Source: Hyalella azteca
Lineage: Eukaryota; Arthropoda; Malacostraca; Amphipoda; Hyalellidae
NCBI RefSeq assembly: GCF_000764305.2
Contig: NW_025933399.1
Span: 425,246 to 489,245, forward strand
Reading direction: 5' to 3'
DNA: 64,000 nucleotides
Shown here: piece after piece, positions 1-12,560 of the stretch
Layout: each line of letters opens with the position of its first letter
How positions within the stretch are numbered: position 1 is the stretch's first letter
Notes under the pieces: model-generated
Seen by the model: only the letters and a program-made list of their open reading frames with translations
The model's database searches: none
Told to the model about the DNA's origin: nothing
Translations under genes and position numbers: made by a program

Positions 1-664
1 TGGTAATTGTGCAGACAACATAGTATTTGCCCGCATAACAAAGTTAATAAATTGGATTTTTTTACCTGCGCTGAATAAACTAGACTGTATTTTTTTTTTA
101 ATTTCGCTCAAGTTGTTAACTTGTGTTCAATATGAATCGTTAGAATAAATCTGCAATTCGAGACTAAACATTCCTCATACCTAAATTAAATCGTGAAATT
201 CACTGATTTCCTGTTCAATTTCCTTCATTTATGTTTACTTAAGAAGATTTGACGCATTGAGGTTCCTGCGTGAATAAATAATTGTTAGAATCACACAATA
301 ATCCGCGATTTGTTGGTATTCGCCAGAGTGCACACGCGTGAACGATTCAATATTAGTTTCTATTGATTTTTTGTGGAATTATGAATTAATGATTTGTTTA
401 TATTTCACTGAGTTTTAACGTGAGCAAACAACGTAATACGCTACAATGAAATTTAATTTATCATTCTTTGAACTTAGATCCACCGTTTGGCTGTAGACTT
501 TCAACTGTTAGTTATAATTGTGGGTGCAGCGCTAGTCTTCCCGTTCTCTGCTACCAGAGAAGTGAAGCTTTTCAGCTTAGAACTTTTACGTCGGATTGGA
601 AATGAAGAGCGCGTCTTAATATAGAGCCCAAGGCGCCCGGGCTGATAAGGAAGAACCCTGAACA
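1..664. other. AT-rich non-coding stretch, no gene seen
   Basis: The sequence is AT-rich with frequent stops in all frames. A short minus-strand open frame at 501-755 runs into the GC-richer start of the neighbouring minisatellite and shows no protein family feature. No promoter, tRNA or repeat could be supported here. Confidence 0.6.
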
Positions 665-895
665 CTTCTGCGGCGATCGTAACCTGCAGCCCTTCTGAGG
701 CGATTGTAGCGTGGAGCTCAAAACTCTTCTGAGGCGATTGTAGCGTGGAGCTCAAAGCTCTTCTGAGGCGATTGTAGCGTGGAGCTCAAAGCTCTTCTGT
801 GGCGATTGTAGCGTGGAGCTCAAAGCTCTTCTGTGGCGATTGTAGCGTGGAGCTCAAAGCTCTTCTGAGGCAATCATAGGCTGAAGATTTGGGCT
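665..895. repeat. 34-bp minisatellite, about 6 units
   Basis: The motif CTTCTGAGGCGATTGTAGCG recurs at 692, 726, 760, 794, 828 and 862, exactly 34 bp apart. The central units differ mainly at one position (CTGAGG or CTGTGG). A diverged shorter unit starts at 665, and the last unit decays after 870. The near-identity of the central units indicates recent local expansion. Each unit carries a GAGCTC palindrome. Confidence 0.95.
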
Positions 896-2576
896 CCTCA
901 CTATCAATGGGCTTGCAGAACTTTGAGCTCTCACAATCTTTGAGACACTAGACCTGTTATAAGCTCAATCACAAGATATTCCTTGTGATATTCACACAAG
1001 ACATTCCTTGGAATTCTGCAACTACTGGCAACAGTCAAGAGGCGACGCAAGAAGTTCAGGAACATCCCTCTTCAATAACCATGCGGCCATTGCCTGATGG
1101 TAATGGCACACGTAAAGTTTAATAATACTTCAATATTCTGCCCGCGCGCCCAGACCGCCTCCATTTACTCTGCTTCAAGCATGCGAAGTCGGAAACAATT
1201 AATTTTAAATGACTCTTTAGAAGGACGAGCAGCTTTTTCAATCGTAAAAATGACTGGTACTTATAGTGTTGAACAATAGATAATTTCTGAAATTATTTTG
1301 GGAATCATAGTTTCAAAGATCCGGAAGTAGCATTGTAAAATACCTTAAGTTCGGGGAAATTATTATATATGTATAACCGAGCGAAGTTAACAGTATTGAT
1401 AAATAAATCTCAATAAACTAACGTGGATTTATCTGTACAGTAAAATCGAGCTAAACACTCGACTTCGCTTGTCGACATCAATTCAGAAGCATGAGTTAAT
1501 TTTTGGCATAAGTTTATTCAGGTCATACTGACATAAACAGAGCATGAGCTTTATATGACTAAAGAAAACCATCGTTAATGAAGTGTCTCATCTGAAAAAA
1601 CTTCTCATGGCGAGCGCGAAGTGCATATCTTCATATGTCAATACAATTTTTAATGTGTATTTTGAAGAACTTTCTATTAATGATTATAGGATGAGCTGCT
1701 GATTCAGGCACGCCAGAGCTGAGTTAGTTCTGATGCTGCCAAGTTACTCACGTCGGAGCTGAAGTTATGATTTAGTTGCGGTATGGAATCGTTAAATAAC
1801 TCAAAAGATCCTAACTTGCATGTACAGCAAAATAAGATGTATTAGCTGTCTCCTATTTGTGTAGACAAAAAACATGCAAAAATTTATTTTATTTGCTCGC
1901 AAATTGCAGTGGTCAGAATTAAGGAGATGATTTCAACAGAAAATACTGCTAATACAATTTTAAAATGCTATGTATACATATTTTTTTGATACTGGAGAAA
2001 ATATCACATCTCGCTCATAAAATCATCATGCTATACAACTACTTAGTTTAGTTTCCTGCGTAGAGTAAGGAATAGGGTAAATCTTGGGGTAAATCGTATG
2101 GACGATTTACCCCATGATTCGAGCGTTTAGCGATCAACTTGTATAAACAGTGAAATGAATAATGACGACGACCTCTAGATTGCTTCAAATTTAAGCACTC
2201 ATTAGGACCTCCTTCGTGCTTAAATTTGATTTAATAATAAATAAAAATGTCATGATATTTGGGGGGTTCAAATTTTTTAAATATCGATTTTTGATAATGA
2301 TGAGCTATCATGAATTCATTAATAACATGCCCAACCGATGCGAAATAAGGAAAGAGCTCCTACGTCAAATTTAATATTCTTAGGAATTATAATCATTCAA
2401 TTTGATACAATCAACATAGTTTAGCGTACATTCAAACAATACAATAGAATTCAATAGAATTCGCACATTCAAATAATGTAATGTCCAATTAGGCACTGAT
2501 CTCTTCTCTCATCAGTTAACTTTGATGTCAAGTGTTAGGTCCATAGTTAGTAATCATTCAAATTTTTAACAGAGTA
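896..2576. other. AT-rich non-coding stretch with one perfect hairpin
   Basis: No convincing open frame is present; the 60-codon frame at 1097-1279 has no recognisable feature. The only structured element seen is the hairpin at 2086-2113, listed separately. Confidence 0.55.
2086..2113. repeat. perfect 12-bp inverted repeat (hairpin)
   Basis: GGGGTAAATCGT at 2086-2097 is followed by the 4-base loop ATGG and then by its exact reverse complement at 2102-2113. A shorter direct copy of the arm (AGGGTAAATC) lies just upstream at about 2074. There is no T-tract or other context to make it a terminator. It may be the scar of a small palindromic element. Confidence 0.8.
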
Positions 2577-3220
2577 AGTCCGTGGCATTTGTCGCGTCCA
2601 GTGCGCGTGCGACGTGGACTTTCGATTATAGCCTTACGGCACGGAGCTGTATGCCGTTTATTACTGTTTTTAATGGTACTAGGGGTAGAGCTTTCGCTGA
2701 ACTACTCCTTAGGCTAGTTTACTATAATTGTCTTGTATATTTCTTGTTCATATTATCGTAGCCACTTAACAGTTCTCCAGTGCGAAGTAAAGTCGTTTTT
2801 CCTTTTTTTCTCGACAGAGTACAGTAAGCTTAAATTCCCCGTTGACAATTTTCAAATTTAAAGACTGGAGCACGCCATCCACGTAAGTTCCTAGGATTTG
2901 TATTTGTTGCCACATTCGCATTTATTTTAGATGAAAGTTATGTAATACTTAAATATTGGTTTATTAAATATCCGAGTAGATTTATAGTTCGTCAAATTTT
3001 CAAATTTGTATATACACTTGTTCTGATGTTCGAAATTTTGCGCCGTGGTATTACAAGAAGTTAAAGGAAACAAACGAAGAATGAAAACTATTTCCCTTTC
3101 CATTCCTTTCCATTGAGTCTGCCTGGCATTATGAGGTGGCCTTATGAATCCTTGCCAGGACAGCATTATGGCTCCGTTGAAACTATTTTAAGTTGATCAA
3201 TTCTTCCAGAAAGTTGCAGG
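2577..3220 (+). repeat. Dispersed repeat family 1, copy A (~640 bp)
   Basis: This segment aligns collinearly and in the same orientation with 12561-13195. Shared blocks in order include GCGTGCGAC near the start, GTTCTCCAGTG, a pyrimidine tract ending in GACAGAGTA, CATCCA followed by GTAAGTT, TTGTTCTGATGTGCG-like sequence, TTACAAGAAG, and a final GCCTGGC...GATGAGGTGGCC...GCCAGGACAG block. I judge identity to be roughly two thirds to three quarters, with many small indels. No terminal repeats or target-site duplication were found. It could be an old transposable element or a duplicated non-coding RNA or gene fragment. The strand given is only that of the splice-like signals. Confidence 0.85.
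2818..2882 (+). other. Exon-like block with splice signals, copy A
   Basis: A pyrimidine-rich tract (CGTTTTTCCTTTTTTTCTCG) ends in ACAG at 2814-2817. The next 65 nt run to a strong donor GTAAGT at 2883-2888. The same arrangement is kept in copy B at 12810-12877. The 65 nt show no conserved reading frame with copy B, since the two lengths differ by indels, so a non-coding exon is more likely than a coding one. That it is spliced is inference from the motifs only. Confidence 0.4.
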
Positions 3221-4093
3221 CAGTAATCCGCTTAAATGAGGATTTCTGATCAGGACGCTCTCTGATAATGTGAGATTTATTAGCTTTAATTGATTTAAAT
3301 TGAATAATGGTGAGTTCTTAAGAACCAGAATTCACAGATAAAGTGTGACCGATGAGATCATTTAAAATTTTTAATTTGAATTAATAATGCATTAAGTTGA
3401 TTCATCGATAAACTATTGTTAAGTAATTAATTGAATTTCCGTTTCTTAAGTAATTAATTGAAATTCATTGTTTTTTACAAATTCTATTTTAAAGAAAGAC
3501 AAGGAAAACTAATTACCAGTTTAGTTATTTTGTGGAGTCGCTTTTGTAATAAAGAATGACTTTTAACATATTAGACAATGTTTCACGTTGTTGTAAAGAA
3601 AAATCAAATACAAATTACATTTTGGTAAATTACTCTCTTTTAAATATAATGAAGTTAGTATAAAGAGTTCGAGCAATATTTTTCTACATAAAATATTATT
3701 AGCGCGGGGAAGGACACATACATACATATATGAAGAAAAAAACTTTCCACGATTATTACTTTCAATAGTTCTCCAAGTACATTTTCAGTCCTTACTCAGC
3801 CTGCAGGTGCGTACTGTTCCTTCGATTGGAGAATTACGTGTAAGGGACATTGCAGGAATAATAGGAATATATATTATTGGCAGCATGGCGATGGCCATCG
3901 GGTTCAGATAAGTTTTAAATAAGTCTTTATTTTAATTCAAAAGAATTCTTGTCTTCATTACGTAGGCCTACTCGGAGCTTGGCCTATGCCCTCAAGCCCG
4001 AGCATGAGACCTCCTCAATTCTCGGACGATAATTAGGCGATCTCGGGCCTTGCCTGTGGCCGTTGACTTTCTTTTGGGACATCACGAACAAGG
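3221..4093. other. AT-rich non-coding stretch
   Basis: No gene is seen. The sequence becomes GC-richer from about 3965 to 4075 (GGCCTACTCGGAGC, CTCGGGCC and similar words) as it approaches the minisatellite, in a style like the GCCTC-rich array near 50.2 kb. I could not define a repeat unit in it. Confidence 0.5.
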
Positions 4094-4493
4094 CGAAGTC
4101 ACTCCCCACGATTGAAAAGTGCACGAACTCACTCCCCACGATTTAAAAGTGCACGAACTCACTCCCCACGATTGAAAAGCGCACGAACTCACTCCCCACG
4201 ATTGAAAGGCGCGTGAACTCACTCCCCGCGATTGAAAAGTGCACGAACTCACTCCCCACGATTGAAAAGTGCACGAACTCACTCCCCACGATTGAAAAGT
4301 GCACGAACTCACTCCCCGCGATTGAAAAGTGCACGAACTCACTCCCCGCGATTGAAAAGCGCACGAACTCACTCCCCGCGATTGAAAAGTGCACGAACTC
4401 ACTCCTCACGATTGAAAAGTGCACGAACTCACTCCCCACGATTGAAAAGTGCACGAACTCACTCCCTACGATTGAAAGGCGCACGAACTCACA
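4094..4493. repeat. 30-bp minisatellite, about 13 units
   Basis: The unit CGAACTCACTCCCCACGATT plus GAAAAGTGCA repeats every 30 bp with only scattered single-base variants (CCCCACG or CCCCGCG; AGTGCA, AGCGCA or GGCGCA). Because 30 is a multiple of three, several frames on both strands stay open across the whole array. Those frames are repeat artefacts and give simple 10-residue repeats with no family likeness. The first unit lacks the start of the motif and the last ends in ACATCTAG. Confidence 0.97.
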
Positions 4494-7400
4494 TCTAGAA
4501 TTTTTCAAAGTTCTAAAAATTTTATGTGATTTAAAATAAACCAAAATTCAGAGTTCATTTTCCTGTCTTGATCTTGAAGAGTTGAATTGCACACAGGCTG
4601 ATCGCAATCCATTTACCCTCGTTAGTTAATTATGTATGAATTTTTCTAATAACGAGCTCAAAAATAACAACTTATCAAATAATCTTTCTTATACGCATAC
4701 GAAAAATATGAATGAGCAATGTCGATGACGAAGATTGATCTCACACATTTTAATCGTATCACCGCGGCAATATTCTTTATACAATTCCACAGTAATTGTC
4801 TGCAGTCAATAGAGCTCATTTTGTTTTTGAGTGACAACTTCTATTTTGAAGTTGATTGCTTCACTGAAAGGCATCATTACTGCGAGGCATATTGTTTTCA
4901 CTGAACCTTTTGTGGAAAAAATCACTCATGTTATATATACACTATTTAGCTGACCTCTGAAGTACGGCTAATTCTGCATTCTGTGAACTGCACCAATTGT
5001 TATTTTTTTGGAATAATATTGCACCTAAGGATGCATGTAATATGGAATTTTAATTATTATTTTAACAGAGTAATGACGGAACTTATATGATTTCTGTTAT
5101 AGACAATATAGAGCTTTATCAAACTCAAGCTTAGGATTTCGCAAAAAAACTATATCAAGATATGAAAATATTCGCAAGTGAACTTGAAAAAGGAATGTGC
5201 TCATGCTAGTGATATAGCATATATAATATGTGATGTATTTAAGTTGTGTGAAGAAGAGTCGCTACCTAGCGTAATGTACGATAAGTCAGCTTTTCAAACT
5301 GCTGATAAGTTTATAAGAAGTTAGTTTTTTAGGTAATTTATATACATAAGTTTATAAAAATATCATGTTATAAACTTATATATAATCCATATTAATTTAA
5401 GTTGAACCAACATAAACAACAGTTCTACGCATATCGCCTCTTCAAACGGCATGATTTGAATACAAATACGAAAACAAACAAAAAATTTGTTATTGTTCAA
5501 TACATGAAAACAATATCTCATCAGCAGGCGGTCGAGTTAACAATATGACCAGGAACTTTTTATTCCACGCTAGTGAAGTAACGAAGCAAATATTATGAAT
5601 GATCATAAATTTTAAAATTTGTTGTTGCTATCAATCATCATAATCTTCAGTTGAATGAATTTCACTTATGATCAATTAATACTTTGTTATTTTATGTACA
5701 CGTCGGTCTAAATCGGTGGTGCAGACCAGTAACGTTATGTCAGGCCGCTCTAGTCTCATCATTTAACTTATAATTCAACATCAGCTTGATTGCAACGGGT
5801 ATGATATATACAAACGGTATTCATTACTTCAGTTACTGCAACATGACTGCCGCATAACAACTACTGTACCATAAAACTGTTGCAAGATTTTAATTCAAGC
5901 ATGTATCTGCACCTTCATACTTATTGCTGTTAATATAACCACTGATAAAGTGACTAATTGCAGGTGCACGCTTGGAAAAGCAAGCATCCGTCAAAAATCA
6001 TTATAAAACATGTTGCTTTGCTTCACTATCAACCAACTATGAACGTAATAAAATTGAGTAGATACATCAGTTTGCGAGATATCTTTTACGAGTTTGCGTG
6101 TACGTCGGAATTGTTGATATATGTATGATTTTAAATTTCTGCTCAAATCGCCAATTATTTTGGTCCATTCGATTGATTGTCGAAGGCATGCTGTGAGCCA
6201 GACTATACGACTGGCTCTGACCTATCCAAGTTATCGTCTTTATTGAGCCTTTGAATAGGGTTTTCTGACTTTGATTGCTGCTCGCAATCGCTTGATTTAA
6301 AACTCAATTTATACGAAACCTTGTTGACAGGATTTTTCAGAAATTTTTCTTACAGAACTTTTCTCTTCATTCTGGACAATTACCTAAACTTTGAATTCGA
6401 TGCAAAAAAATATTTCTGGGCTTCTGTCACGTTGATGTTTCTCTGATAGAATCTCATGATGGGGATACATATCTGGTGCTTTATCAACAGTTGGTGCCAA
6501 ACACGTAGGAATGCGTTGAGACCAATTTCAATTATGTTATTGAGGCATAGCAAAAAAGAAAAACCTCGTGAGTGAAGAATCATTTATTAATACGCTTTTT
6601 CGACAAGTGAAAAAAGGATCGTAGATTGTGTGTATTAAAATTTCAAAGAGCAACGGATTAACCGCAATTATTTTAAAAAACTATGCCGGTTACCCAGATT
6701 TTTTCACAACACAAAGAGTGAATTTCAGTCCAGTGAGTTTAAGCTTATAAAAACTTTGAATTTGTACGGTACACAGCGTACTATATTATTGAACATGGCA
6801 CATCTTGATTTCAAAGAAGAAATCTGAAACGAAAAACTTTGGAAACTAGAGCTCTCATTTAATTGTTAACTGATATATGTTTGATTCTATAGTGAAGAAC
6901 AAATATAAGTTTATAACAGTTCGGCATCTTAAAAAACCATGGAAAATCTCTTTCAGTCGGCATCGAGCCTGGCAATATCTGATCGAAGAGTTTTACTTGA
7001 AATTAGAGTTCATAGTTTAAATGTATCTGATGTCTGGGAGCATCTTTTCTAAGTGAAATAGACATAAAACGTTTAAGATTAAGATCTGTTGTTCATAGAT
7101 GATTGTTCCGTGTAATAATTTGGGGTGAAAATCGTGAATGAATGACATGGGCATTCATATAAATTACGCGTAAAGGCAATCGAGGAAAAAGTTGCTTTGC
7201 CATCAGAAAGAATGAGAAATAATGAAAAATTTGACTGTCATTATTCTCAAATATTATAATAATGAAGAACATCAAGCAGTACGGAGTAAATTATTTGCAG
7301 ATAAATATTGAAATTATTCACTTCATTAAGTGTATCTCAAAATTTGAAAGTCATTATCGGAATGATCAAATCGGGTTGATTTCATAACATGCCTAACAGA

Positions 7401-8821
7401 ATACCTGTAAATACGACGCGACTTGCAAATTAGGTCGACCCAAATATTCATTAATTGGAATTAGCGGACTTCAACTGCTAATTGGGCAGTAATTCAAAGG
7501 TTTGGTCGACGCTATTTTTTGCCTTGAAATAAGTCAGCGTAGAAAAATGCTTCTTTTGCAATGCCCGAAGAAAAACTTCCAAGAAGTTCTACCTTAATTG
7601 AAGGGTCATTGTTCGAAGTTATACGTCCTAAGCATGACGAAAACCTAATCCATTCTTTACATTTCACGCAGAGTTCCATGTAATGATCACATACGACCTC
7701 GCATTTAATATTTACCTAAACTCAACGAAATGTAAGCAAAATAATCAATAAAACATCGAAAGAAAAGTTTAAGAATTTGAAGCCCCAAATTGTAATCCCA
7801 AGCATAGAATGTAATGTCCCGTGGAGGGTAAACATATCTACAATAAAATTGTTTTTAAAATGCTCGCACCTGAAAATTTATGATTAACCGTGGGAAGAAA
7901 TCCTAAAGGATGTTCACATAAGCGTATTTTTTGCACATCGATTCCGAGAATCTTTGTAAATTTTAAATCTTCAGACAATTTAGCCTTCCATCAAATGAAT
8001 AATTCATGTCTGACCTGGAGGCTGAGAAAGGAGCAAGAAATAATTTGGATTTTCAATGTTAGATTTCACGAGCAAAATTTTTTACAGGTTGCGCTGGTAC
8101 ATAAATAGGATTAAATTTTGCATAATGACAAGCTAATTTACTAGTGAATATAATTTTTTTGTTTAAAATAGTTCGTATTAACATTCAAAGGAACGAACCG
8201 AAAGTAACATGTCATCCAAGCGCTTCCTTATCAGAAAATGGCGAGCAGAGGCTGGACTGACTCCTGCATTCTTTATGCGAGTCTCCCTTGGCAGGATGTC
8301 GGCCTCGGGTGTCAATAATATGGCCTGACAGTGCTCAACATAGCAAGAAAATTCTTCTATCATGTATAAACTTAATCAATATTGATTGATAAAACGTCAC
8401 CATCATTATGAATTTATCTATATTATTAATTACTGGATTGCGTGTTAATGTTTAAATAGATGACGCAGGATTCCTCATACTTTTTATATTAGTTTATTAA
8501 TAAATTCTATCATTTTGATATTTTTTTTGCGACAAGCGTAAGTAAATTCAGAACTCGAAATGACCACGACTTCATTAGACGCTGCCGCCGCTAGCAGCGA
8601 CTTATTTATTAATATTTATTAATTAAAAACGATTTATAAAAAATTATTATGAATTATTGTTGATAAAAATTAATAATTAATTCTCAGACTTTGAATTACT
8701 GAAAAACATCTAAAAGTTCAGCGTAATGTATTTGAGAATACACAATGATATTTTTTGAATACTTGTTCGTGATTTGATGGAAATATTTCTTCGTCGGGTA
8801 CTTTCGAAGAAAATAACTTTG
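4494..8821. other. AT-rich non-coding stretch, about 4.3 kb
   Basis: Open frames here are 60-72 codons, scattered on both strands and without recognisable protein features. A weak inverted repeat lies at 5347-5356 and 5369-5378 (TAAGTTTATA and its complement, 12-nt spacer, stem extendable with mismatches). GGTCGAC occurs twice, near 7433 and 7502, without further symmetry. Nothing else could be supported. Confidence 0.5.
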
Positions 8822-8999
8822 ATGCGCTTGTTATTAATAACGTTGATATGCTTATTACATATAACGTAGACACACTTATTATTAATGACGTTAATACGAT
8901 TATTATTAATATCGTTGATACGCTTATTAATAATAACGTTGATAAGCTTATTATTAATAACATTAATAAGCTTACTATGAATAACTTTGATACTCTTAT
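8822..8999. repeat. 24-bp AT-rich tandem repeat, about 7 units
   Basis: Units of the form CGCTTATTATTAATAACGTT GATA repeat every 24 bp from 8824 to about 8992, then decay. Units differ at several positions each, so the array is older than the 30- and 34-bp ones. The period is a multiple of three, which explains the overlapping open frames on both strands. The INNVDTLI-like peptides they give have no domain likeness. Confidence 0.92.
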
Positions 9000-10296
9000 G
9001 CGGAAAATGAAGTTGATGAAGATCTTAAATAGTTTATTTTTTTTTGTCCACCAATACTCTTTCTGGGCTTAGTTCACGGAGAAAGTTTACAATACCGTAT
9101 CCAAGTTCTAAGAATTCCCTCTAATGCTAATACATGTTAAAAATTTTTTACTATATTTATGAATGTATATATAGATGTAAAGTTGTGCCCTCAGCTCGAG
9201 CATCAGGGTGATACGGGAGAAGTTAACGAACGGATGTTAAAATCATCTGTTCTCAGACGAGAGTGAGAAGAGCAAATGTTATTCGTGCAAAATTTTTATT
9301 TAGTTTTTCGGTGTAATTCAGGGGAAATAAAGCGAAAATTATTACGGAGCAAGTGATATCTTGCAATAAAATCCTCTATCGCTTCATGTTGTCCAGTGCT
9401 GTAAAAACTATGATAAAAAATATTGTGCACGAAAGCACACTTCAAATTGAACTGTTATACAAATTGTATCTCGAGCAGCTATATTAACGGGATAAAAAGA
9501 ATTTACTTTAAAAAAGCGAGGCTTGAAAACGATGCGAGGCCTGAAAAAATCTGCGGAATGAGCCCTAAATATTTCATTATCTTTACAAATTTTGGGTGAG
9601 GCTCAAGAGAAAATTCAATTTAGTGTATTTGAGGGCCCGTTTCTCAGTATTATCTCAGCTGTTCTGTCAAGTACTAATGTTTACTTGAATTTTCTTAACA
9701 TAGAAAGGAGATATGATTTTCCATGAATGTTTTACAGAACTTTATGTACAATAAAGTTTTTATTCTGTCGACCTTAGTATTTTTAGTATATTTTTCAGAC
9801 GTAGCAGTCCCAGGCCACGATATATCACCGCTTCTTAGAAACGGACCTCGACAGTCCGTTTGTAAAGCATATCATAAAACGCGGAAATAATTGTAAAATA
9901 GTATTCATGACATCAGTTATTATCGATAATAATTGCTATTAAAAATAGGATTATCAACGATTGATTTGAAATGGTACGATTCCCTATTATTGTAGAAACA
10001 ACATGAATAAATGGCGTTGCAAAATTTATTTAAAGTTAAATGAATATTATTGAAGCCATGTATAGTTTTTGATGAGATTCTATTCAAAACTTTAGGCTAA
10101 ATACATATAGTCACCTGAATGCAGTCTCCAGTTAAACCTGTTGATACACGAAAATAATCAATCATTTATAGCAAAATTTGCTTTATTTCAACACCCGTTG
10201 CTTGAATGCATGTATCTGATGCCCAGAAGCATGTTTAGCTATGGAGCTTCAGTTGCTATGGAGCATTTAACCTTAGTATTGATTGCCGGTGTTAGT

Positions 10297-10330
10297 AGAA
10301 CCAGTGAGAGTATAAACTCTCACTGGTTCT
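10297..10330. repeat. perfect 15-bp inverted repeat with 4-nt loop
   Basis: AGAACCAGTGAGAGT at 10297-10311, loop ATAA, then the exact reverse complement at 10316-10330. A further CTCACTGG follows at once, so part of the arm is also directly repeated. The perfect stem suggests either a recent palindromic event or selection, but there is no supporting context for an RNA gene. Confidence 0.85.
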
Positions 10331-11070
10331 CACTGGAGTAAGCTGTACATCGTAAATGTTACTCGCTGAATTATTTCAGCCACATATTGTGTTGTTATCC
10401 CACTTCTTCTATGTTAATTCTAGTTGCATTATCACATCGTAACCTGACACACGATACATCATTGTTGCGTCTTCGTGATGTGACACACAGTGCACTAAGA
10501 AAAATTTAGATGAAGGCCCGACTCTGAAACAAAATCATAAACTATTTATAAGGCTCCTTAGAATTTGGGCCCAAGGAGCATGTAAATCAGCCGCTCAGTG
10601 CGAGCTTCGGCTCAGAGTTAGAAGGGCGGCCTCAGGGCAGCTTGCAAGCCCGGTATGATTCGGCTCGGCCAATCCTATTCATACTCTTAGACGACTGTAA
10701 AAATGGAAAGAAGATTTTAAGGAGAAATTGATTTTGTTCCGGATGGCCTATCAGACCCAGAATAAATTTAAGCCGAGTGTAGCTATTCTTGCGACTAGGC
10801 GGTCCCATAATTCAATTAGGTTTGCTGCATCTCCTGTCATAACGGATGGATTAAGCGATATTGCTAAGATAATGCGTTATAAACAGCCAGAGTTTGCTTT
10901 TTCAAATATATTCTAATATCTTCAGATATTGCATTGAAACCGACAGAGTTGACGTTATAGTCTGCATATATTGCGAAATCGCTTGAATTTGCGTCGTGGT
11001 CTCCAGATATTAGGATGTCGCGTTATACAGACCAACAGCTGGGATCAGAAGCGTCGTCCAACACCGCAGC

Positions 11071-11071
11071 T
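11071..11071. other. single N
   Basis: One undetermined base occurs in a context reading CCGCAGCTTC-N-GTTTTTAGC. A lone N in continuous sequence usually marks an unresolved base call or a closed gap, so local length may be wrong here. Confidence 0.85.
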
Positions 11072-12560
11072 TCNGTTTTTAGCTCTTGAGATGAATTTAC
11101 AGAACTTGTCATACGATGAGAGATTTTTAGGTAATTTCTAATTTCTTAAATTATTAAACGATTATCCGTCTCTGAAAGCGCGCTTCCTAAATTTTAAAAC
11201 CAGTAAAAAATTCGCATCTAAAATCATTTCTGTCTGTATCTACTTGACAAGTGCTGAAATATTTGTTCTTTTTAGTTGAAATATTCCCTTCTTGAAAGCA
11301 CGATCCGCTTTGCAGACTTGAATGTGGCAGACGACTATTTGTGATTTATGTACAAAAATCATGAAGTAAGATATGGTCGACCATCAAAGGCGGCAAGATC
11401 AACAGCTTTACAGAATTTGAATAATCCTCCGCGGTTTTCTTAGAGCGTCACCATAATCTTCGAGGTCCTTGTTTAGAAATCAAATGGAATTCAGAGTTTG
11501 GAATAACAGGATTGCGATCTCGACCAGATTGCCGCCTCTTCAAGAAATTAAAAGCCTTCTCGTTCCCAGTTTTTATTTGAGATCTTTCTCCTAACTTGCC
11601 AGATTGGAATGGTATTAAGCGATCTTTGGCATTTCAAGAGTATTTGAGTGAAGCGATATCTTAGTAATTGACTTGATTAGACTGATGGAGTAAAATTTTT
11701 ATCCTGTTATGTGATGACGCTATCAGGAAAAGTTTTACTGAAATTGCGCGCATTTATTTCTGAGAATATCTCTGTTCGGAGCTACATTAATTTTACAAAT
11801 ATTTTTGTCAGTGAATTTTAGCCACAAAATTTCGACAATTTTACAAACATATGTCGCGGTAAACTCTAGTATTAAAGATGTTGGGAATGGTTATGGGAAA
11901 AATTAAGCGTATTTGATTTGCTTGACCTATCGGGGACGATGCAGTTTTGTTAAAATAGAAAATTCTTACTGAGTACTAAAAATATTAAAAAGGTTATCAT
12001 TAGGCTGTGCAAGTTGCACTTTTCGACATAAAAATAATAACGTCATATATTTTCAACTAATTATTTGATTTGCCTGGGGGCCCCATTGTAATAATCAATG
12101 TTTATATCATAATTTTGTCAACAACAAGGGTTTAAGGAGCTTTCAAAAATTAGTGATTAAATGTCACGTTTAAGCAATGATCACTTAGGGTGATGAAGGT
12201 TCTGATCACGAGCAATATAAGGTTTAAAAATTGCACTCCATTTTAATCATATTAAGACAATATTATCATGTTTTCTACAATTTTCCCAAATAATTAACAG
12301 CTGATATCTTGTGATGGAAGTGATGTACTTTATTTAGTAAACAATGCATATACGTTAATGAGTATTATTTTTGATTTTATTACAGTGCATGTAATTAGTG
12401 AATAACTCTTATCCGAGCTCATCCTCGAAGGAAGTTCAAAACACAATTCATTAAAACACTGAGTCATATTAAAAATAATATTAATCATTAATAATTGCAA
12501 ATGAAATTTTCTTTGTTTTGAAGTTTCATTTTTCAACATTGAAATCATTTATAAGCCGCC

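Larger units (their letters stand above)
9000..12560. other. AT-rich non-coding stretch, about 3.6 kb
   Basis: No gene is recognised. A GC-richer patch at about 10560-10675 (GGGCCC, GCTCGGCC, CGGCCTCAGG words) interrupts the AT-rich background but contains no definable repeat unit. A single undetermined base lies at 11071. A perfect hairpin is at 10297-10330 (separate entry). Open frames up to about 72 codons have no protein features. Confidence 0.5.

Noticed and set aside
2086..2113. Hairpin as a transcription terminator
   Set aside because: No T-run follows and no gene precedes it; intrinsic terminators are not expected in nuclear DNA of this type.
3965..4080. GC-rich CTCGG/GGCC patch as a relative of the 50.2-kb array
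   Set aside because: Shared short words only; no consistent unit or spacing could be aligned.
4094..4493. Tandem array considered as a CRISPR array
   Set aside because: Units are contiguous with no unique spacers and sit in eukaryotic-style DNA; the same holds for the other 24-36 bp arrays.
4082..4544. Open frames on both strands over the 30-bp array
   Set aside because: Four overlapping frames are open together because the 30-bp unit lacks stops and is divisible by three. The peptides are pure 10-residue repeats with no family likeness.
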